Origin: an uncultured Bacillota bacterium
GTDB taxonomy: Bacteria > Bacillota_I > Bacilli_A > RFN20 > CAG-826
NCBI GenBank assembly: GCA_946623775.1
Contig: CAMORJ010000006.1
Span: 1-28,197, forward strand
DNA length: 28,197 nucleotides
Direction of reading: 5' to 3'
The first letter of the stretch is position 1; the number at the start of each line of letters is the position of its first letter. Positions 1 to 7,868 of this stretch are shown one piece after another. Below the pieces are notes generated by a model that had not been told where the DNA came from, searched no databases, and saw only the letters and a list, made by a program, of their open reading frames with translations. Both the position numbers and the translations under genes were made by a program.

Positions 1-1
1 A

Positions 2-514
2 ACCCCGATCGTCGACCTCGTGCCCAAAATGGAGGCGATGCGCCCCGCATTGAGCGATTACATCGTCGGCCATGACGCGATCTACCAAGCGCTGGTGCAG
101 GCGTTCCTGAAGTTCGCAAGCGAAAGGATGAACCTCTATGGCAGGGACAACCTCCTCGACCAGCCGGAATTCGCAGAAGACGCCAAGAAGCTCAGGAAGA
201 TCCTGAGCCTCATCGACAATCCGAAAGCCTTCCGCGAGACGATATTGACCGAAGACGAGCAGACCATCGACGAAGATGGCATCAAGGTCAACATCGGGGC
301 GGATGGGGAAGACGACGTCTCCGTCATCTCCGCCAACATCGCCATCCCAGGAGGGCAGAACGCATCGATCTCCTTGCTAGGCCCGACCAGGATGGATTAC
401 GACAAAGCCTTAGCGCTCCTGAATTACGTCAGCGAGACCCTGGGCGCCTACTTCGCAGGCGAAGACAGGGAGGAAGGAGAAGAGATCCCATGCAAGAAGA
501 AACCCCAAGCGTAG
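2..514 (+). CDS. hrcA: HrcA heat-inducible transcription repressor, C-terminal part (5' truncated by window edge)
   Basis: HrcA represses the groE and dnaK operons by binding CIRCE operators, and GroEL keeps it active. The reading frame is open from base 2, so the true start and the N-terminal winged-helix DNA-binding domain lie outside the window. About 170 residues are visible, against roughly 340 for the whole family. The tail LLGPTRMDYDKALALLNYVS matches the conserved HrcA C-terminus (GPTRMDY, then a helix with LL.Y.S). The position immediately before grpE-dnaK-dnaJ is the classical Firmicutes order, which supports the call. The gene overlaps the start of grpE by 25 bases, so the two are probably translationally coupled. 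The CIRCE operator expected upstream is not in the window. Confidence 0.93.
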   Translation, partial: TPIVDLVPKMEAMRPALSDYIVGHDAIYQALVQAFLKFASERMNLYGRDNLLDQPEFAEDAKKLRKILSLIDNPKAFRETILTEDEQTIDEDGIKVNIGADGEDDVSVISANIAIPGGQNASISLLGPTRMDYDKALALLNYVSETLGAYFAGEDREEGEEIPCKKKPQA

Positions 515-1104
515 GGGAGCAGGCCCAAGAGCCCGAAGCCCCCAAGAAAGGCAAGAAGGTCCCGAAGGAAAAGCTCGATGAGGCCATGGCACAGATCGCC
601 AAGCTCACCGCCGACCTCGAACATTGGAAAACCGAATACTACAAAGCCTACGCCGATACGCAGAACCTCAGGAAATCCCTCGAGGCCGAAGCAAGGACGG
701 CGGCAAGATACCGCTCGGCGGGATTCCTGACCGAATTGCTGCCAAGCCTCGACGCGTTCAACATCGCGCTTCAGAATGAGCCGCCAAGCCCGGAAACGAA
801 GAATTACCTCATCGGGTTCCAATACATATTCAATCAGATCAAATCCGCCCTCGAGGCGGAAGGAGTCAAGGAAGTCGCCCCGAAAGTAGGGGATGAGTTC
901 TCCCTCGATTCCATGCACGCAGTCGACTTCACCGAAACCGATGAAGTCGCGGAAGGGAAGGTCTGCAAGGTCTACGCCAACGGATACTTCCTCCACGATA
1001 GGCTCATCCGCGCCGCGATGGTCTCCATCGCAAAGCCCATAGCCAAGCCCGAAGCGGCGGCTTCGGAAGAAGCCCCGGCGGAAAACCCGCCACACCAAGC
1101 CTAA
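490..1104 (+). CDS. grpE: GrpE nucleotide exchange factor
   Basis: GrpE is the cytoplasmic co-chaperone that releases ADP from DnaK. The protein has 204 residues, a normal length. A charged N-terminal tail rich in Lys and Glu (about residues 1-30) leads into a long coiled-coil helix (about 30-80, with the family pattern WKTEYYKAYADTQNLRK). The beta domain ends with the GrpE signature around VCKVYANGYFLHDRLIRAA. The last 25 residues are an Ala/Pro/Glu-rich tail. The ATG at 490 follows a good ribosome site (aggaaggaga, 471-480) inside the end of hrcA. dnaK follows 23 bases downstream in the same operon. Confidence 0.97.
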   Translation: MQEETPSVGEQAQEPEAPKKGKKVPKEKLDEAMAQIAKLTADLEHWKTEYYKAYADTQNLRKSLEAEARTAARYRSAGFLTELLPSLDAFNIALQNEPPSPETKNYLIGFQYIFNQIKSALEAEGVKEVAPKVGDEFSLDSMHAVDFTETDEVAEGKVCKVYANGYFLHDRLIRAAMVSIAKPIAKPEAAASEEAPAENPPHQA

Positions 1105-1127
1105 AATAGGCAAAAGGAGAAACAATT

Positions 1128-2948
1128 ATGGCAAAAGAAATCATCGTCGGTATCGACCTTGGTACCACCAACTCCGTCATCTCTGTCATGCAGGCTGACG
1201 GCAACATCAAAGTCATCCCCAACCCCGAAGGAACCAATACCACCCCCTCAGTCGTCGCATTCAAGGGATCGGGCGAGGAAATCGTCGGCAACGCCGCAAA
1301 GCGCCAGGCCATCACCAACCCCGACACCGTCTCCTCGGCCAAGCGTTCCATCGGAACCTCCGATAAGTTCCATATCTCTTGCTTGAACAAGGACTTCACC
1401 CCGCAGGAAATCTCCGCGAAAGTCCTCGCATACATGAAGAGCTACGCCGAAGCCAACCTCGGCCAGCCCGTCAAGAAAGCGGTCATCACCGTCCCCGCAT
1501 ACTTCAACGATGCTCAGCGTCAGGCCACAAAAGACGCCGGCACCATCGCGGGTTTGGATGTCGTCCGCATCATCAACGAACCCACCGCGGCCTGCTTGGC
1601 CTATGGTTTGCAAACCGATAAATCCGAGAAGGTCATGGTCTTCGACCTCGGCGGCGGCACATTCGATGTCTCGATCCTCGAGATCGGCGATGGCACCTTC
1701 CAGGTCTTGTCCACCAACGGCGACACCCGCCTCGGCGGCGATGACTGGGACCATGTGGTCGCCGATTGGATCGCTGCCCAAATCAAAATCGAAACCGGCG
1801 CCAACCTCACCGACAAAATGGCCCGTCAGCGCTTCATCGACGCCGCAGAGCGCGCCAAGATCGAGCTCTCCAGCTCGCTTGAGACCACCATCTCCTTGCC
1901 GTTCATCGGCATGGGCCCCAACGGTCCTATCAACTTCGAGACCAAGCTCACCCGCGCCAAATTCCAGGATTTGACCCGCTCCTTGCTCGAGAGATGCAAA
2001 GTCCCGATGCGCAACGCGCTCCGCGACTCCGGACTTTCCTATGATGACATCGCGACCGTCCTTATGATCGGCGGCTCCACCAGGATGCCCGCCGTCCAGG
2101 AAATGGTCGCCGAAATCACCGGCAAGAAGATCAACCTCTCCGTCAACCCCGACGAAGCGGTCTCCGTCGGCGCCGCGCTCCAAGGCGCAATCCTCGCCGG
2201 CGACATCAACGACGTCTTGCTCCTTGACGTCACCCCATTGACCCTCGGCATCGAGACTTTGGGCGGCATCATGACTCCTCTCATCCCGAGGAACACCACG
2301 ATCCCAACCACCAAGAGCCAGGTCTTCTCGACCGCGGCCGACAACCAGCCCGCCGTCGACGTCATGGTCTATCAGGGCGAGCGTCCGATGGCCCACGACA
2401 ACAAATTGCTAGGCCAATTCACCCTCTCTGGCATCAAGCCGGCAAGAAGGGGCCAGCCTCGCATCGAAGTCACCTTCTCCATCGACCAGAACGGCATCGT
2501 CAAAGTCTCCGCTAAGGACCTCGACACGCAGCAATCCCAGGACATCACCATCTCCGGCTCCAACGGGCTTTCCCAAGCCGACATCGAGAGAATGGTCCGC
2601 GAAGCCGAAGAGAATAGGGCGGCCGACGAGAAGAGGAAGGGCGACATCGAAATCAAGAACAAGGCCCAGACCTACGTCGATGAGATCAACAACACCCTCA
2701 ACGAGAAGGGCGATCAGATCCCAGCCGACCAGAAAGAGCAGCTCACCAAGCTCCGCGACGAAGCGCAAGGCGCCATCGAATCCGACAACATCGAGAAGCT
2801 CCGCGAAATCGTCGGCAGGCTCGAGGATGCCGCAGCCGCAGCCGCTCAGGCCCAGGCAGGCGGAGCCAACCCGAACCCCGGACCCGCTCCGGAAGGACAG
2901 GCAGGCGCTGCCGACCCCGAAGAGGCCGACTTCACCGACAAGAAGTAA
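1128..2948 (+). CDS. dnaK: DnaK, Hsp70 chaperone
   Basis: ATP-dependent Hsp70 chaperone of the cytoplasm, working with DnaJ and GrpE. At 606 residues it has the short form typical of Gram-positive bacteria, which lacks the N-terminal-quadrant insertion of proteobacterial DnaK. The ATPase domain shows IVGIDLGTTNS (residues 6-16), the second phosphate motif VFDLGGGTFDVSIL and the adenosine motif VLMIGGSTRMP. The substrate-binding domain begins after the linker DVLLLDVTPLTLGIET. The C-terminal lid ends in an Ala/Gly/Pro-rich tail with EEADFTDKK, a variant of the acidic Hsp70 C-terminus. A strong ribosome site (aaaggaga, ending at 1120) precedes the ATG. Codon use is strongly biased to C-ending codons (ATC, GTC, GCC, ACC), as expected of a highly expressed gene here. 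Confidence 0.99.
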   Translation: MAKEIIVGIDLGTTNSVISVMQADGNIKVIPNPEGTNTTPSVVAFKGSGEEIVGNAAKRQAITNPDTVSSAKRSIGTSDKFHISCLNKDFTPQEISAKVLAYMKSYAEANLGQPVKKAVITVPAYFNDAQRQATKDAGTIAGLDVVRIINEPTAACLAYGLQTDKSEKVMVFDLGGGTFDVSILEIGDGTFQVLSTNGDTRLGGDDWDHVVADWIAAQIKIETGANLTDKMARQRFIDAAERAKIELSSSLETTISLPFIGMGPNGPINFETKLTRAKFQDLTRSLLERCKVPMRNALRDSGLSYDDIATVLMIGGSTRMPAVQEMVAEITGKKINLSVNPDEAVSVGAALQGAILAGDINDVLLLDVTPLTLGIETLGGIMTPLIPRNTTIPTTKSQVFSTAADNQPAVDVMVYQGERPMAHDNKLLGQFTLSGIKPARRGQPRIEVTFSIDQNGIVKVSAKDLDTQQSQDITISGSNGLSQADIERMVREAEENRAADEKRKGDIEIKNKAQTYVDEINNTLNEKGDQIPADQKEQLTKLRDEAQGAIESDNIEKLREIVGRLEDAAAAAAQAQAGGANPNPGPAPEGQAGAADPEEADFTDKK

Positions 2949-2969
2949 TATTCACCCCAAAACCAACCA

Positions 2970-3009
2970 CCTAACGGCGCCTTCGGCATGAAAGCGCCGT
3001 TAGGCTTTT
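2970..3009 (+). terminator. Hairpin between dnaK and dnaJ (terminator or attenuator)
   Basis: An 11-bp perfect stem (2970-2980 with 2994-3004) closes a 13-base loop. It is followed by c and only four T. The stem is strong but the T tract is short, so partial termination, or stabilisation of the dnaK mRNA 3' end, is more likely than a complete stop. The dnaJ ribosome site begins a few bases later. Confidence 0.6.
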
Positions 3010-3027
3010 GCAAAGAAAGGAGACAGC

Positions 3028-4188
3028 ATGGCGGATCAGAAAAGAGACTACTATGAGGTCTTAGGCGTCAAAAAGACCGCGACCCCCGACGAAATCAAAT
3101 CTGCTTATCGTCGTTTGGCCAAGCAATATCACCCCGACCTCAACAAAGCCCCGGACGCCCGCGAGAAATTCGAGGAAGTCCAGGAAGCTTACGACGTGCT
3201 TTTCGATGAGAACAAGCGCGCCGCCTACGACCGTTATGGCCATGCGGCCTTCCAGCAGCCCGATGGCTCGCCAAACCCCAACGGAGGCGGCGATCCCTTC
3301 GGCGGAATGGGAGGTTTCCAAAGCGGATTCCAAGGCGACCTCGGCGACATCATCAACGAATTCATGTCCGGATTCGCCGGAGGCGGCAGAAGGGCGCGCC
3401 AATCCCGCGGCCCTCGCCCCGGCAACGACATCATCCACAGCGTGCGCATTTCCTTCATGGATTCCATCAAAGGCACGAAGATCGTGCTTCCGGTGGATTA
3501 CGATGAGCCGTGCGACAATTGCCATGGCTCAGGCGCCGACAATCCGAAAGACTTCGAATCCTGCTCTTATTGCGGAGGCAGAGGCTACGTCGTCAGGCAA
3601 GTCCAAAGCCTATTCGGCATCATGGACCAGCAGGTCCAATGCCCCAATTGCCGCGGCACAGGATCGATTATCCGCAAAAAGTGCCATGTGTGCGGCGGTT
3701 CTGGCTATAAGCATGTCCACAACGACATCGAAGTCACGATCCCCGCAGGCGTCTACACCGGAAAGCAATTCGTCATCTCCGGCAGAGGCGAAAGGGGAAT
3801 CAACGGCGGGCCAAACGGCAACCTCATCATCGAGGTTCACGTCCAGGACCACCCCGAGTTCATCCGCGACGGCGACAATATCCATCTCGAGGTCCCGCTC
3901 AGCTTCGTCGATTGCGCATTGGGCGCCGAAATCTCGGTCCCGACCGTCTATGGCGAAGTGACCACCAGGATCCCGGAGGGAATCCAGCCAGGGCAAACGA
4001 TTTGCCTGCGCGGCAAAGGCGTTAAGAACATGCGCACGGGCAATCCAGGCGACCAAATCCTTCATATCAAGGTAAAGACGCCCGTCAAGCTGACCAAAAA
4101 GCAGAAGGAATTGCTCCAGCAGTTCCAGCAAGAAGGGGACAAAAACGATTCCATCTTCGCCAAATGGAAGGCCAGATTCAGCAAATAG
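3028..4188 (+). CDS. dnaJ: DnaJ, Hsp40 co-chaperone
   Basis: DnaJ delivers unfolded substrates to DnaK and stimulates its ATPase. The 386 residues are a full-length type I DnaJ. The J domain covers residues 5-70 with the HPD tripeptide at 35-37. A Gly/Phe-rich linker follows (about 77-125). The zinc domain carries four CxxCxGxG repeats, with cysteine pairs at 162/165, 179/182, 205/208 and 219/222. The C-terminal substrate-binding barrels follow. The start is supported by aaaggaga just before the ATG. The gene is separated from dnaK by a 79-base gap containing a hairpin, and a strong terminator closes the operon behind it. The prmA gene that follows dnaJ in many Bacilli is absent here. Confidence 0.99.
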   Translation: MADQKRDYYEVLGVKKTATPDEIKSAYRRLAKQYHPDLNKAPDAREKFEEVQEAYDVLFDENKRAAYDRYGHAAFQQPDGSPNPNGGGDPFGGMGGFQSGFQGDLGDIINEFMSGFAGGGRRARQSRGPRPGNDIIHSVRISFMDSIKGTKIVLPVDYDEPCDNCHGSGADNPKDFESCSYCGGRGYVVRQVQSLFGIMDQQVQCPNCRGTGSIIRKKCHVCGGSGYKHVHNDIEVTIPAGVYTGKQFVISGRGERGINGGPNGNLIIEVHVQDHPEFIRDGDNIHLEVPLSFVDCALGAEISVPTVYGEVTTRIPEGIQPGQTICLRGKGVKNMRTGNPGDQILHIKVKTPVKLTKKQKELLQQFQQEGDKNDSIFAKWKARFSK

Positions 4189-4194
4189 CCTCAC

Positions 4195-4223
4195 AACCGC
4201 GATGCGATGCACCGCGGTTTTTT
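4195..4223 (+). terminator. Rho-independent terminator of the hrcA-grpE-dnaK-dnaJ operon
   Basis: A 7-bp stem (aaccgcg 4195-4201 with cgcggtt 4213-4219) has an 11-base loop and leads into six T (4218-4223). It sits 7 bases after the dnaJ stop. Confidence 0.85.
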
Positions 4224-4269
4224 ATGCGAACATGCCTTTAGGCATCTACACCAAACGGATAGATTTGGA

Positions 4270-4275
4270 TATACT
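4270..4275 (+). promoter_or_regulatory. Candidate -10 box of the TM2 protein/rsmE unit
   Basis: TATACT differs from the consensus at one position. I see no convincing -35 box. The predicted transcript would start near 4282, about 7 bases before the ATG at 4289, which has no Shine-Dalgarno sequence. This suggests a leaderless or nearly leaderless mRNA. Confidence 0.5.
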
Positions 4276-4288
4276 ATGTAACGCTAAT

Positions 4289-4723
4289 ATGCCTTACTGC
4301 AAGTACTGTAACCAACCGATCAGCAAATTCGATACCGACATCTGCCCCAATTGCGGCGGAGTATCGCCCATCGACCCCAATTACGAGACGATGGACATCA
4401 CCAAGAGGTTCGATCATTTTTCCGGCGGGCCGCTTTACCGCAGCAAATCGCAGAAAGTCGCAGCGATTCTATCGATGACGTGGGGATTCTTCGGCCTTCA
4501 TGAATTCTACATCAAGCGCCCGAAGATCGGTTTGGCCATTCTGATCATCACACTTGTTTTGGTCGGTGGCCTAGGAAGCATCCTGGCCTTCGCGGCCCAT
4601 ATGCATCCCGCGCTTGCCTATCTGATCCCGTTCGGGGCGGATTGGCTCTTCTTCATCGTATATGGGATCCTGTTCCTGAAAAAAGATTCCCCGAAAGACG
4701 GGGAAGGGGAGTTCCTGCGTTAA
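4289..4723 (+). CDS. Zinc-ribbon plus TM2-domain membrane protein
   Basis: A 144-residue membrane protein of unknown function. The N-terminus is a small zinc ribbon (CKYC at residues 4-7, CPNC at 19-22). After a linker come hydrophobic segments at about 56-72, 80-102 and 107-131, with the TM2-type core WGFFGLHEFYIKR and a following Gly-containing helix. TM2 proteins commonly have this short two- or three-helix unit, but their role is poorly known. An in-frame ATG at 4202 lies inside the dnaJ terminator and would add an unlikely N-terminus, so I chose 4289, directly in front of the zinc ribbon. The stop is 1 base before rsmE, so the two are probably co-transcribed. It takes the place usually held by prmA in related gene orders. 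Confidence 0.8.
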   Translation: MPYCKYCNQPISKFDTDICPNCGGVSPIDPNYETMDITKRFDHFSGGPLYRSKSQKVAAILSMTWGFFGLHEFYIKRPKIGLAILIITLVLVGGLGSILAFAAHMHPALAYLIPFGADWLFFIVYGILFLKKDSPKDGEGEFLR

Positions 4724-4724
4724 T

Positions 4725-5444
4725 ATGCAGCACTATTTCGGAACCATAGTGGACGGCCACGCGATATTGGATTCCGCTCAGCGCCATCATCTTGTCGATG
4801 TCAGGCGCGCCCAAATCAAGGAAAGAGTGGAAATCGCCGATGGGGCGGACGTTTTCTTGTGCGAAGTAGTGAGTTTGGACCCTCTTGATATCCTTGTCAT
4901 CGGCAAATCCGAGGAACGCAGGGAATTGGACAACGAGCTGATTCTCGCCTTCGCGACGCTGAAAAGCGACCATAACGATTTGATCGTCCTGAAAGGCGCT
5001 GAGCTAGGCGTATCGAGGTTCGTGCCATTCGTCAGCGAGCGCACGGTCGTCAAGCCGAAAGAGCCGGAGGACAATAAGATCCTAAGGCTGCGCAAAATCG
5101 CATTGGAAGGCGCGCAGCAATGCCGCAGGGCAATTACCCCGAAAGTCGATGGTTACGCCCGTTTCATCGATGTTTTGGACATTGAGGCGGACATCAAGAT
5201 GTTCGCTTACGAAGGGCAGGCGGGGAATTCCAATTCTTTGCTCGACATCGCCAAATCCGTCGAGAAGAACCGCAGCATCCTGGTCGTAATCGGCCCAGAA
5301 GGCGGTTTTAGCGACGCTGAGGCGGAATTAGCAAGGGATGCTGGATTCCAGTTCGTTTCGCTCGGCAGAAGGATTCTAAGGGCCGAAACGGCCGCTTTAT
5401 ATGCCGCGTCGGTATTGTCGGCGTTCAGCGAGGAAGGCAAATAA
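4725..5444 (+). CDS. rsmE: RsmE, 16S rRNA (uracil-1498 N3)-methyltransferase
   Basis: RsmE is a SPOUT-family enzyme that methylates U1498 in helix 44 of 16S rRNA using S-adenosylmethionine. The protein has 239 residues, the usual size. A PUA-like N-terminal part (about 1-70) is followed by the knotted methyltransferase domain. The knot signature is clear: VIGPEGGFSDAEAELA near residues 188-203 and SLGRRILRAETAALYA near 212-227. It starts 1 base after the TM2 gene, with a distant GA-rich ribosome site (gggaagggga, 4701-4710), so translation may be coupled. The dnaJ-rsmE-mtaB neighbourhood agrees with Bacillus. Confidence 0.96.
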   Translation: MQHYFGTIVDGHAILDSAQRHHLVDVRRAQIKERVEIADGADVFLCEVVSLDPLDILVIGKSEERRELDNELILAFATLKSDHNDLIVLKGAELGVSRFVPFVSERTVVKPKEPEDNKILRLRKIALEGAQQCRRAITPKVDGYARFIDVLDIEADIKMFAYEGQAGNSNSLLDIAKSVEKNRSILVVIGPEGGFSDAEAELARDAGFQFVSLGRRILRAETAALYAASVLSAFSEEGK

Positions 5445-5448
5445 GGAT

Positions 5449-6234
5449 ATGGGATTCTTTGATTTGCTCGAGAAAAAGCAGCGCCCGACGCCGTTTCCCC
5501 ATAGTGAGGAGCTCCGTTTCTTTTTGGCGAACGCCTCATTGCTTTCCGCTTATCCATCCTTCCGCAGGATGCGCAGGGCAAACAGCCCGTTCGCCATTAT
5601 CCGCGCGAATCTGGTGATTCGTTCCATCATCAATAAGAATCTGATCGAAAAAGAAGTCGCCAAAGTCAGGGACTCCGTATTAAGTGGCGATTTGGCCGAA
5701 GAAAAATTGCGCATTGCAGTGGCCGAAGTGATCAAAAAAGCGCCGTATTACGATGATGGATCCAGCCAAATCTATATCCCTTTCTTCGAACGTCACGTCA
5801 ACGCCATTTGCTCCAAAAACCCCGAAAAGCTATTGGACAAGCGCTATCAGAACATCATCAATCACCCGGAGATCATTTCCATCGACCCATTCGATACTTA
5901 TGGCCCAAAGGTCTTTGCGTCGGGCTTCACAAGCCTCCAATTGCTGATGGATAAGGGCGATTCCTGCGCCTATTACGATAAACAAAGCTATTCGATTTTC
6001 ATCGTGAACAAGCAGGGGAGATTAGACCGCCGAATCGCGCTATTTGACCGCTATTTAGCGGAGGTAAACGACGATAATATCGAATTCAGAACCAAGGAAG
6101 CACTCGAATGCTTCTATCGTTTTGACTACGATAACATGATTAATGCATTAGTAGAAAATAAGTTGATTTCTAGTAGTTTACTAGGAGATAATAATCTAGA
6201 TACCGCGCCTATTATTTTAGGTAATCGTATATAA
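5449..6234 (+). CDS. Conserved-looking hypothetical protein, 261 residues
   Basis: I do not recognise this protein. It is soluble, with no signal peptide or membrane segment. The first 60 residues are basic and aromatic (MGFFDLLEKKQRPTPFPHSE, then FRRMRRANSPFAIIRANL). The middle has a Tyr-rich stretch (about 100-112). The C-terminal half shows alternating hydrophobic and charged residues typical of an alpha/beta fold. The ATG at 5449 is preferred over one at 5401 because it lies 4 bases after the rsmE stop with aagga just upstream; the earlier start would overlap rsmE by 44 bases. The last 100 bases are far more AT-rich than the rest, apparently because the mtaB promoter lies inside the end of the gene. 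The frame is intact over 786 bases and fits the operon, so I believe it is a real gene. Confidence 0.8.
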   Translation: MGFFDLLEKKQRPTPFPHSEELRFFLANASLLSAYPSFRRMRRANSPFAIIRANLVIRSIINKNLIEKEVAKVRDSVLSGDLAEEKLRIAVAEVIKKAPYYDDGSSQIYIPFFERHVNAICSKNPEKLLDKRYQNIINHPEIISIDPFDTYGPKVFASGFTSLQLLMDKGDSCAYYDKQSYSIFIVNKQGRLDRRIALFDRYLAEVNDDNIEFRTKEALECFYRFDYDNMINALVENKLISSSLLGDNNLDTAPIILGNRI

Positions 6235-6235
6235 T
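6230..6235 (+). promoter_or_regulatory. Candidate -10 box for mtaB, leaderless
   Basis: A perfect TATAAT sits in the AT-rich end of the preceding gene, 10 bases before the mtaB ATG. Transcription from it would begin about 4 bases before the start codon. No Shine-Dalgarno sequence is present and no good -35 box is visible. Confidence 0.55.
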
Positions 6236-6245
6236 ACTTTTCAAA

Positions 6246-7529
6246 ATGAAAAAAGCATATTTTCATAGTTTGGGCTGCAAGGTGAACGCCTATGAGACCT
6301 CCTCTTTGGCGACCGAATTCGAAAGCTTGGGCTATCAACGCACAGAGAACGAGGAAGAAGCCGATTTGGTTGTTTTAAATACGTGTTCCGTAACCGGAAA
6401 AGCCGATCAGAAATCCCGTCAGCACATTTCATCCTTCCGCAGGCGGAATCCCAACGCCTTAATTCTCGTCATGGGCTGCTATAGCCAGTCCAATGCCGAA
6501 AAATGCGCTCAGCTTGGAGCCGATATCGTCCTTGGTTCATCAATGCGCACGAAGGCCATCCCGTATGTCGAGCAGTTCCTCGCGACAAAAGAAAAGATCA
6601 TCGATGTGAAAAAGTCCGTCCGCCATGAAGGATATGAAGAGCTTGGCGCGACCGCTTTCTGCGAAAATGCGCGAGCATACCTGAAGATTCAGGACGGATG
6701 CGACAATTTCTGCGCTTATTGCTACATCCCTCAGCTCCGCGGCAATTCACGCTCCCGCGAGCCGCGGTTTGTATTGGAAGAAGCGCGTTCGCTATATGAG
6801 CGGGGCTATAAAGAAATCGTCTTGACCGGCATCCATATCGGCGGATACGGAAAAGATTTAGGAGACGGCTCCTATCGTTTAGGGGATTTAATCGATGACA
6901 TCTTCCTAAAATGCCCAGATTTGTACCGACTGAGAATCTCTTCTATCGAAGAAAGCGAGATCGACGGTGCGCTTCTCGGCGCTTTAAGAAAGCATCCCGC
7001 CATCGCCGACCATCTCCACATTCCTCTTCAGTCCGGAAGCGAAGCGGTGCTCAAATCGATGAGACGGCACTACGATAAGAAGGCGTTCTTGGACAAATTG
7101 GCGATGATCCGCTCCATCCGCCCAGGAATCGCAATCACGACCGACGTCATCGCGGGCTATCCAGGAGAAACGCAGGAGCAGTGGGAAGAAACCATGGCCT
7201 TCTGCGCTTTGGCAGACTTTGCCGAGATCCATGTTTTCCCCTTCTCGAGCCGCCCCAATACCTATGCCGCGACATTGAAAGACACCTCCCCCGATATCAA
7301 AAAGGCCCGCGTCCACGAGCTTTTGGAGCTTTCGAAAGCCCATCGGCTCGCCTATAAGAAGCAATTCTACGGCAAGGAGATGGAAGTGCTTTTCGAGGAA
7401 TACGATGCCGAGAAAGGACTGGCCTTTGGCCATACATCGAACTATCTTCTTGTCAAAACGCCTGCAAACGCGCCCATGCATGGATGCGTAAAGAAAATCG
7501 TCTATACCGAAGAGACGGCATCGGATTAA
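6246..7529 (+). CDS. mtaB: MtaB, tRNA t6A37 methylthiotransferase (radical SAM)
   Basis: MtaB converts t6A to ms2t6A at position 37 of ANN-decoding tRNAs. The 427 residues show the full architecture. The N-terminal UPF0004 domain has cluster cysteines C11, C47 and C78. The radical SAM domain has CxxxCxxC at C152, C156 and C159 (GCDNFCAYCYIP). A C-terminal TRAM-like region starts after about residue 365. The opening SLGCKVNAYE and the motif TGIHIGGYG point to MtaB rather than MiaB or RimO, whose openings differ. The start has no ribosome site, and the nearest promoter would give a leaderless mRNA. Order rsmE-(unknown)-mtaB agrees with the Bacillus yqeU-yqeV pair. Confidence 0.94.
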   Translation: MKKAYFHSLGCKVNAYETSSLATEFESLGYQRTENEEEADLVVLNTCSVTGKADQKSRQHISSFRRRNPNALILVMGCYSQSNAEKCAQLGADIVLGSSMRTKAIPYVEQFLATKEKIIDVKKSVRHEGYEELGATAFCENARAYLKIQDGCDNFCAYCYIPQLRGNSRSREPRFVLEEARSLYERGYKEIVLTGIHIGGYGKDLGDGSYRLGDLIDDIFLKCPDLYRLRISSIEESEIDGALLGALRKHPAIADHLHIPLQSGSEAVLKSMRRHYDKKAFLDKLAMIRSIRPGIAITTDVIAGYPGETQEQWEETMAFCALADFAEIHVFPFSSRPNTYAATLKDTSPDIKKARVHELLELSKAHRLAYKKQFYGKEMEVLFEEYDAEKGLAFGHTSNYLLVKTPANAPMHGCVKKIVYTEETASD

Positions 7530-7564
7530 TTCGTAATTTTTTTGACATTGTAACACTTTTTCGG

Positions 7565-7592
7565 TTGACTACCATGCCGACCCTCCTATAAT
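7565..7592 (+). promoter_or_regulatory. Strong sigma-70 type promoter of rpmF
   Basis: TTGACT (7565-7570), a 16-base spacer and a perfect TATAAT (7587-7592). The start point would be near 7599. It is followed by a normal short leader with the ribosome site caggag (7609-7614). A second TTGACA at 7542-7547 has no matching -10 box. Confidence 0.85.
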
Positions 7593-7622
7593 TCACCCTG
7601 CACAGAAACAGGAGAAACGAAA

Positions 7623-7814
7623 ATGGCAGTCCCACAGAGAAGAATCAGCAAAACCAGGAAAAGGCTACGCCGCACCCACTTCAAGCTCGAAGTCGCCGGC
7701 CTTGTCGCCTGCCCCCATTGCGGTGAGATGATCCGTTCCCATCACGTGTGCCCCAAATGCGGCTACTATGGTGGAAAAGAGATCGTCAAAGTTCCCGCCG
7801 AAGAGGAAAAGTAA
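7623..7814 (+). CDS. rpmF: Ribosomal protein bL32 (zinc-binding form)
   Basis: A 63-residue structural protein of the large subunit. The N-terminus MAVPQRRISKTRKRLRRTH is the L32 signature. It is followed by a four-cysteine zinc ribbon with CPHC and CPKC pairs, so this is the zinc-dependent version rather than the cysteine-free paralogue. The gene has its own strong promoter and a good ribosome site. A hairpin with five T follows it. In many Firmicutes rpmF is next to a DUF177 gene; here it is followed by deoC instead. Confidence 0.98.
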   Translation: MAVPQRRISKTRKRLRRTHFKLEVAGLVACPHCGEMIRSHHVCPKCGYYGGKEIVKVPAEEEK

Positions 7815-7825
7815 TTTACCAAAAT

Positions 7826-7847
7826 GCCCTGCCCAGCGGGGCTTTTT
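7826..7847 (+). terminator. Short terminator or attenuator between rpmF and deoC
   Basis: A 5-bp GC-rich stem with one G-T pair (7826-7830 with 7838-7842), a 7-base loop and five T (7843-7847). The stem is short, so deoC probably receives read-through from the strong rpmF promoter. Confidence 0.6.
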
Positions 7848-7868
7848 GCTAATTTCAGGAGAAAAACA

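Noticed and set aside
1..489. CIRCE operator for HrcA
   Set aside because: The operon promoter lies outside the window and I found no TTAGCACTC-N9-GAGTGCTAA element inside it.
1248..2396. Long minus-strand open frame of 382 codons inside dnaK
   Set aside because: It is antisense to the unmistakable dnaK gene, made possible by its C-ending codons, and has low-complexity Asp/Gly/Val composition with no ribosome site or family motif.
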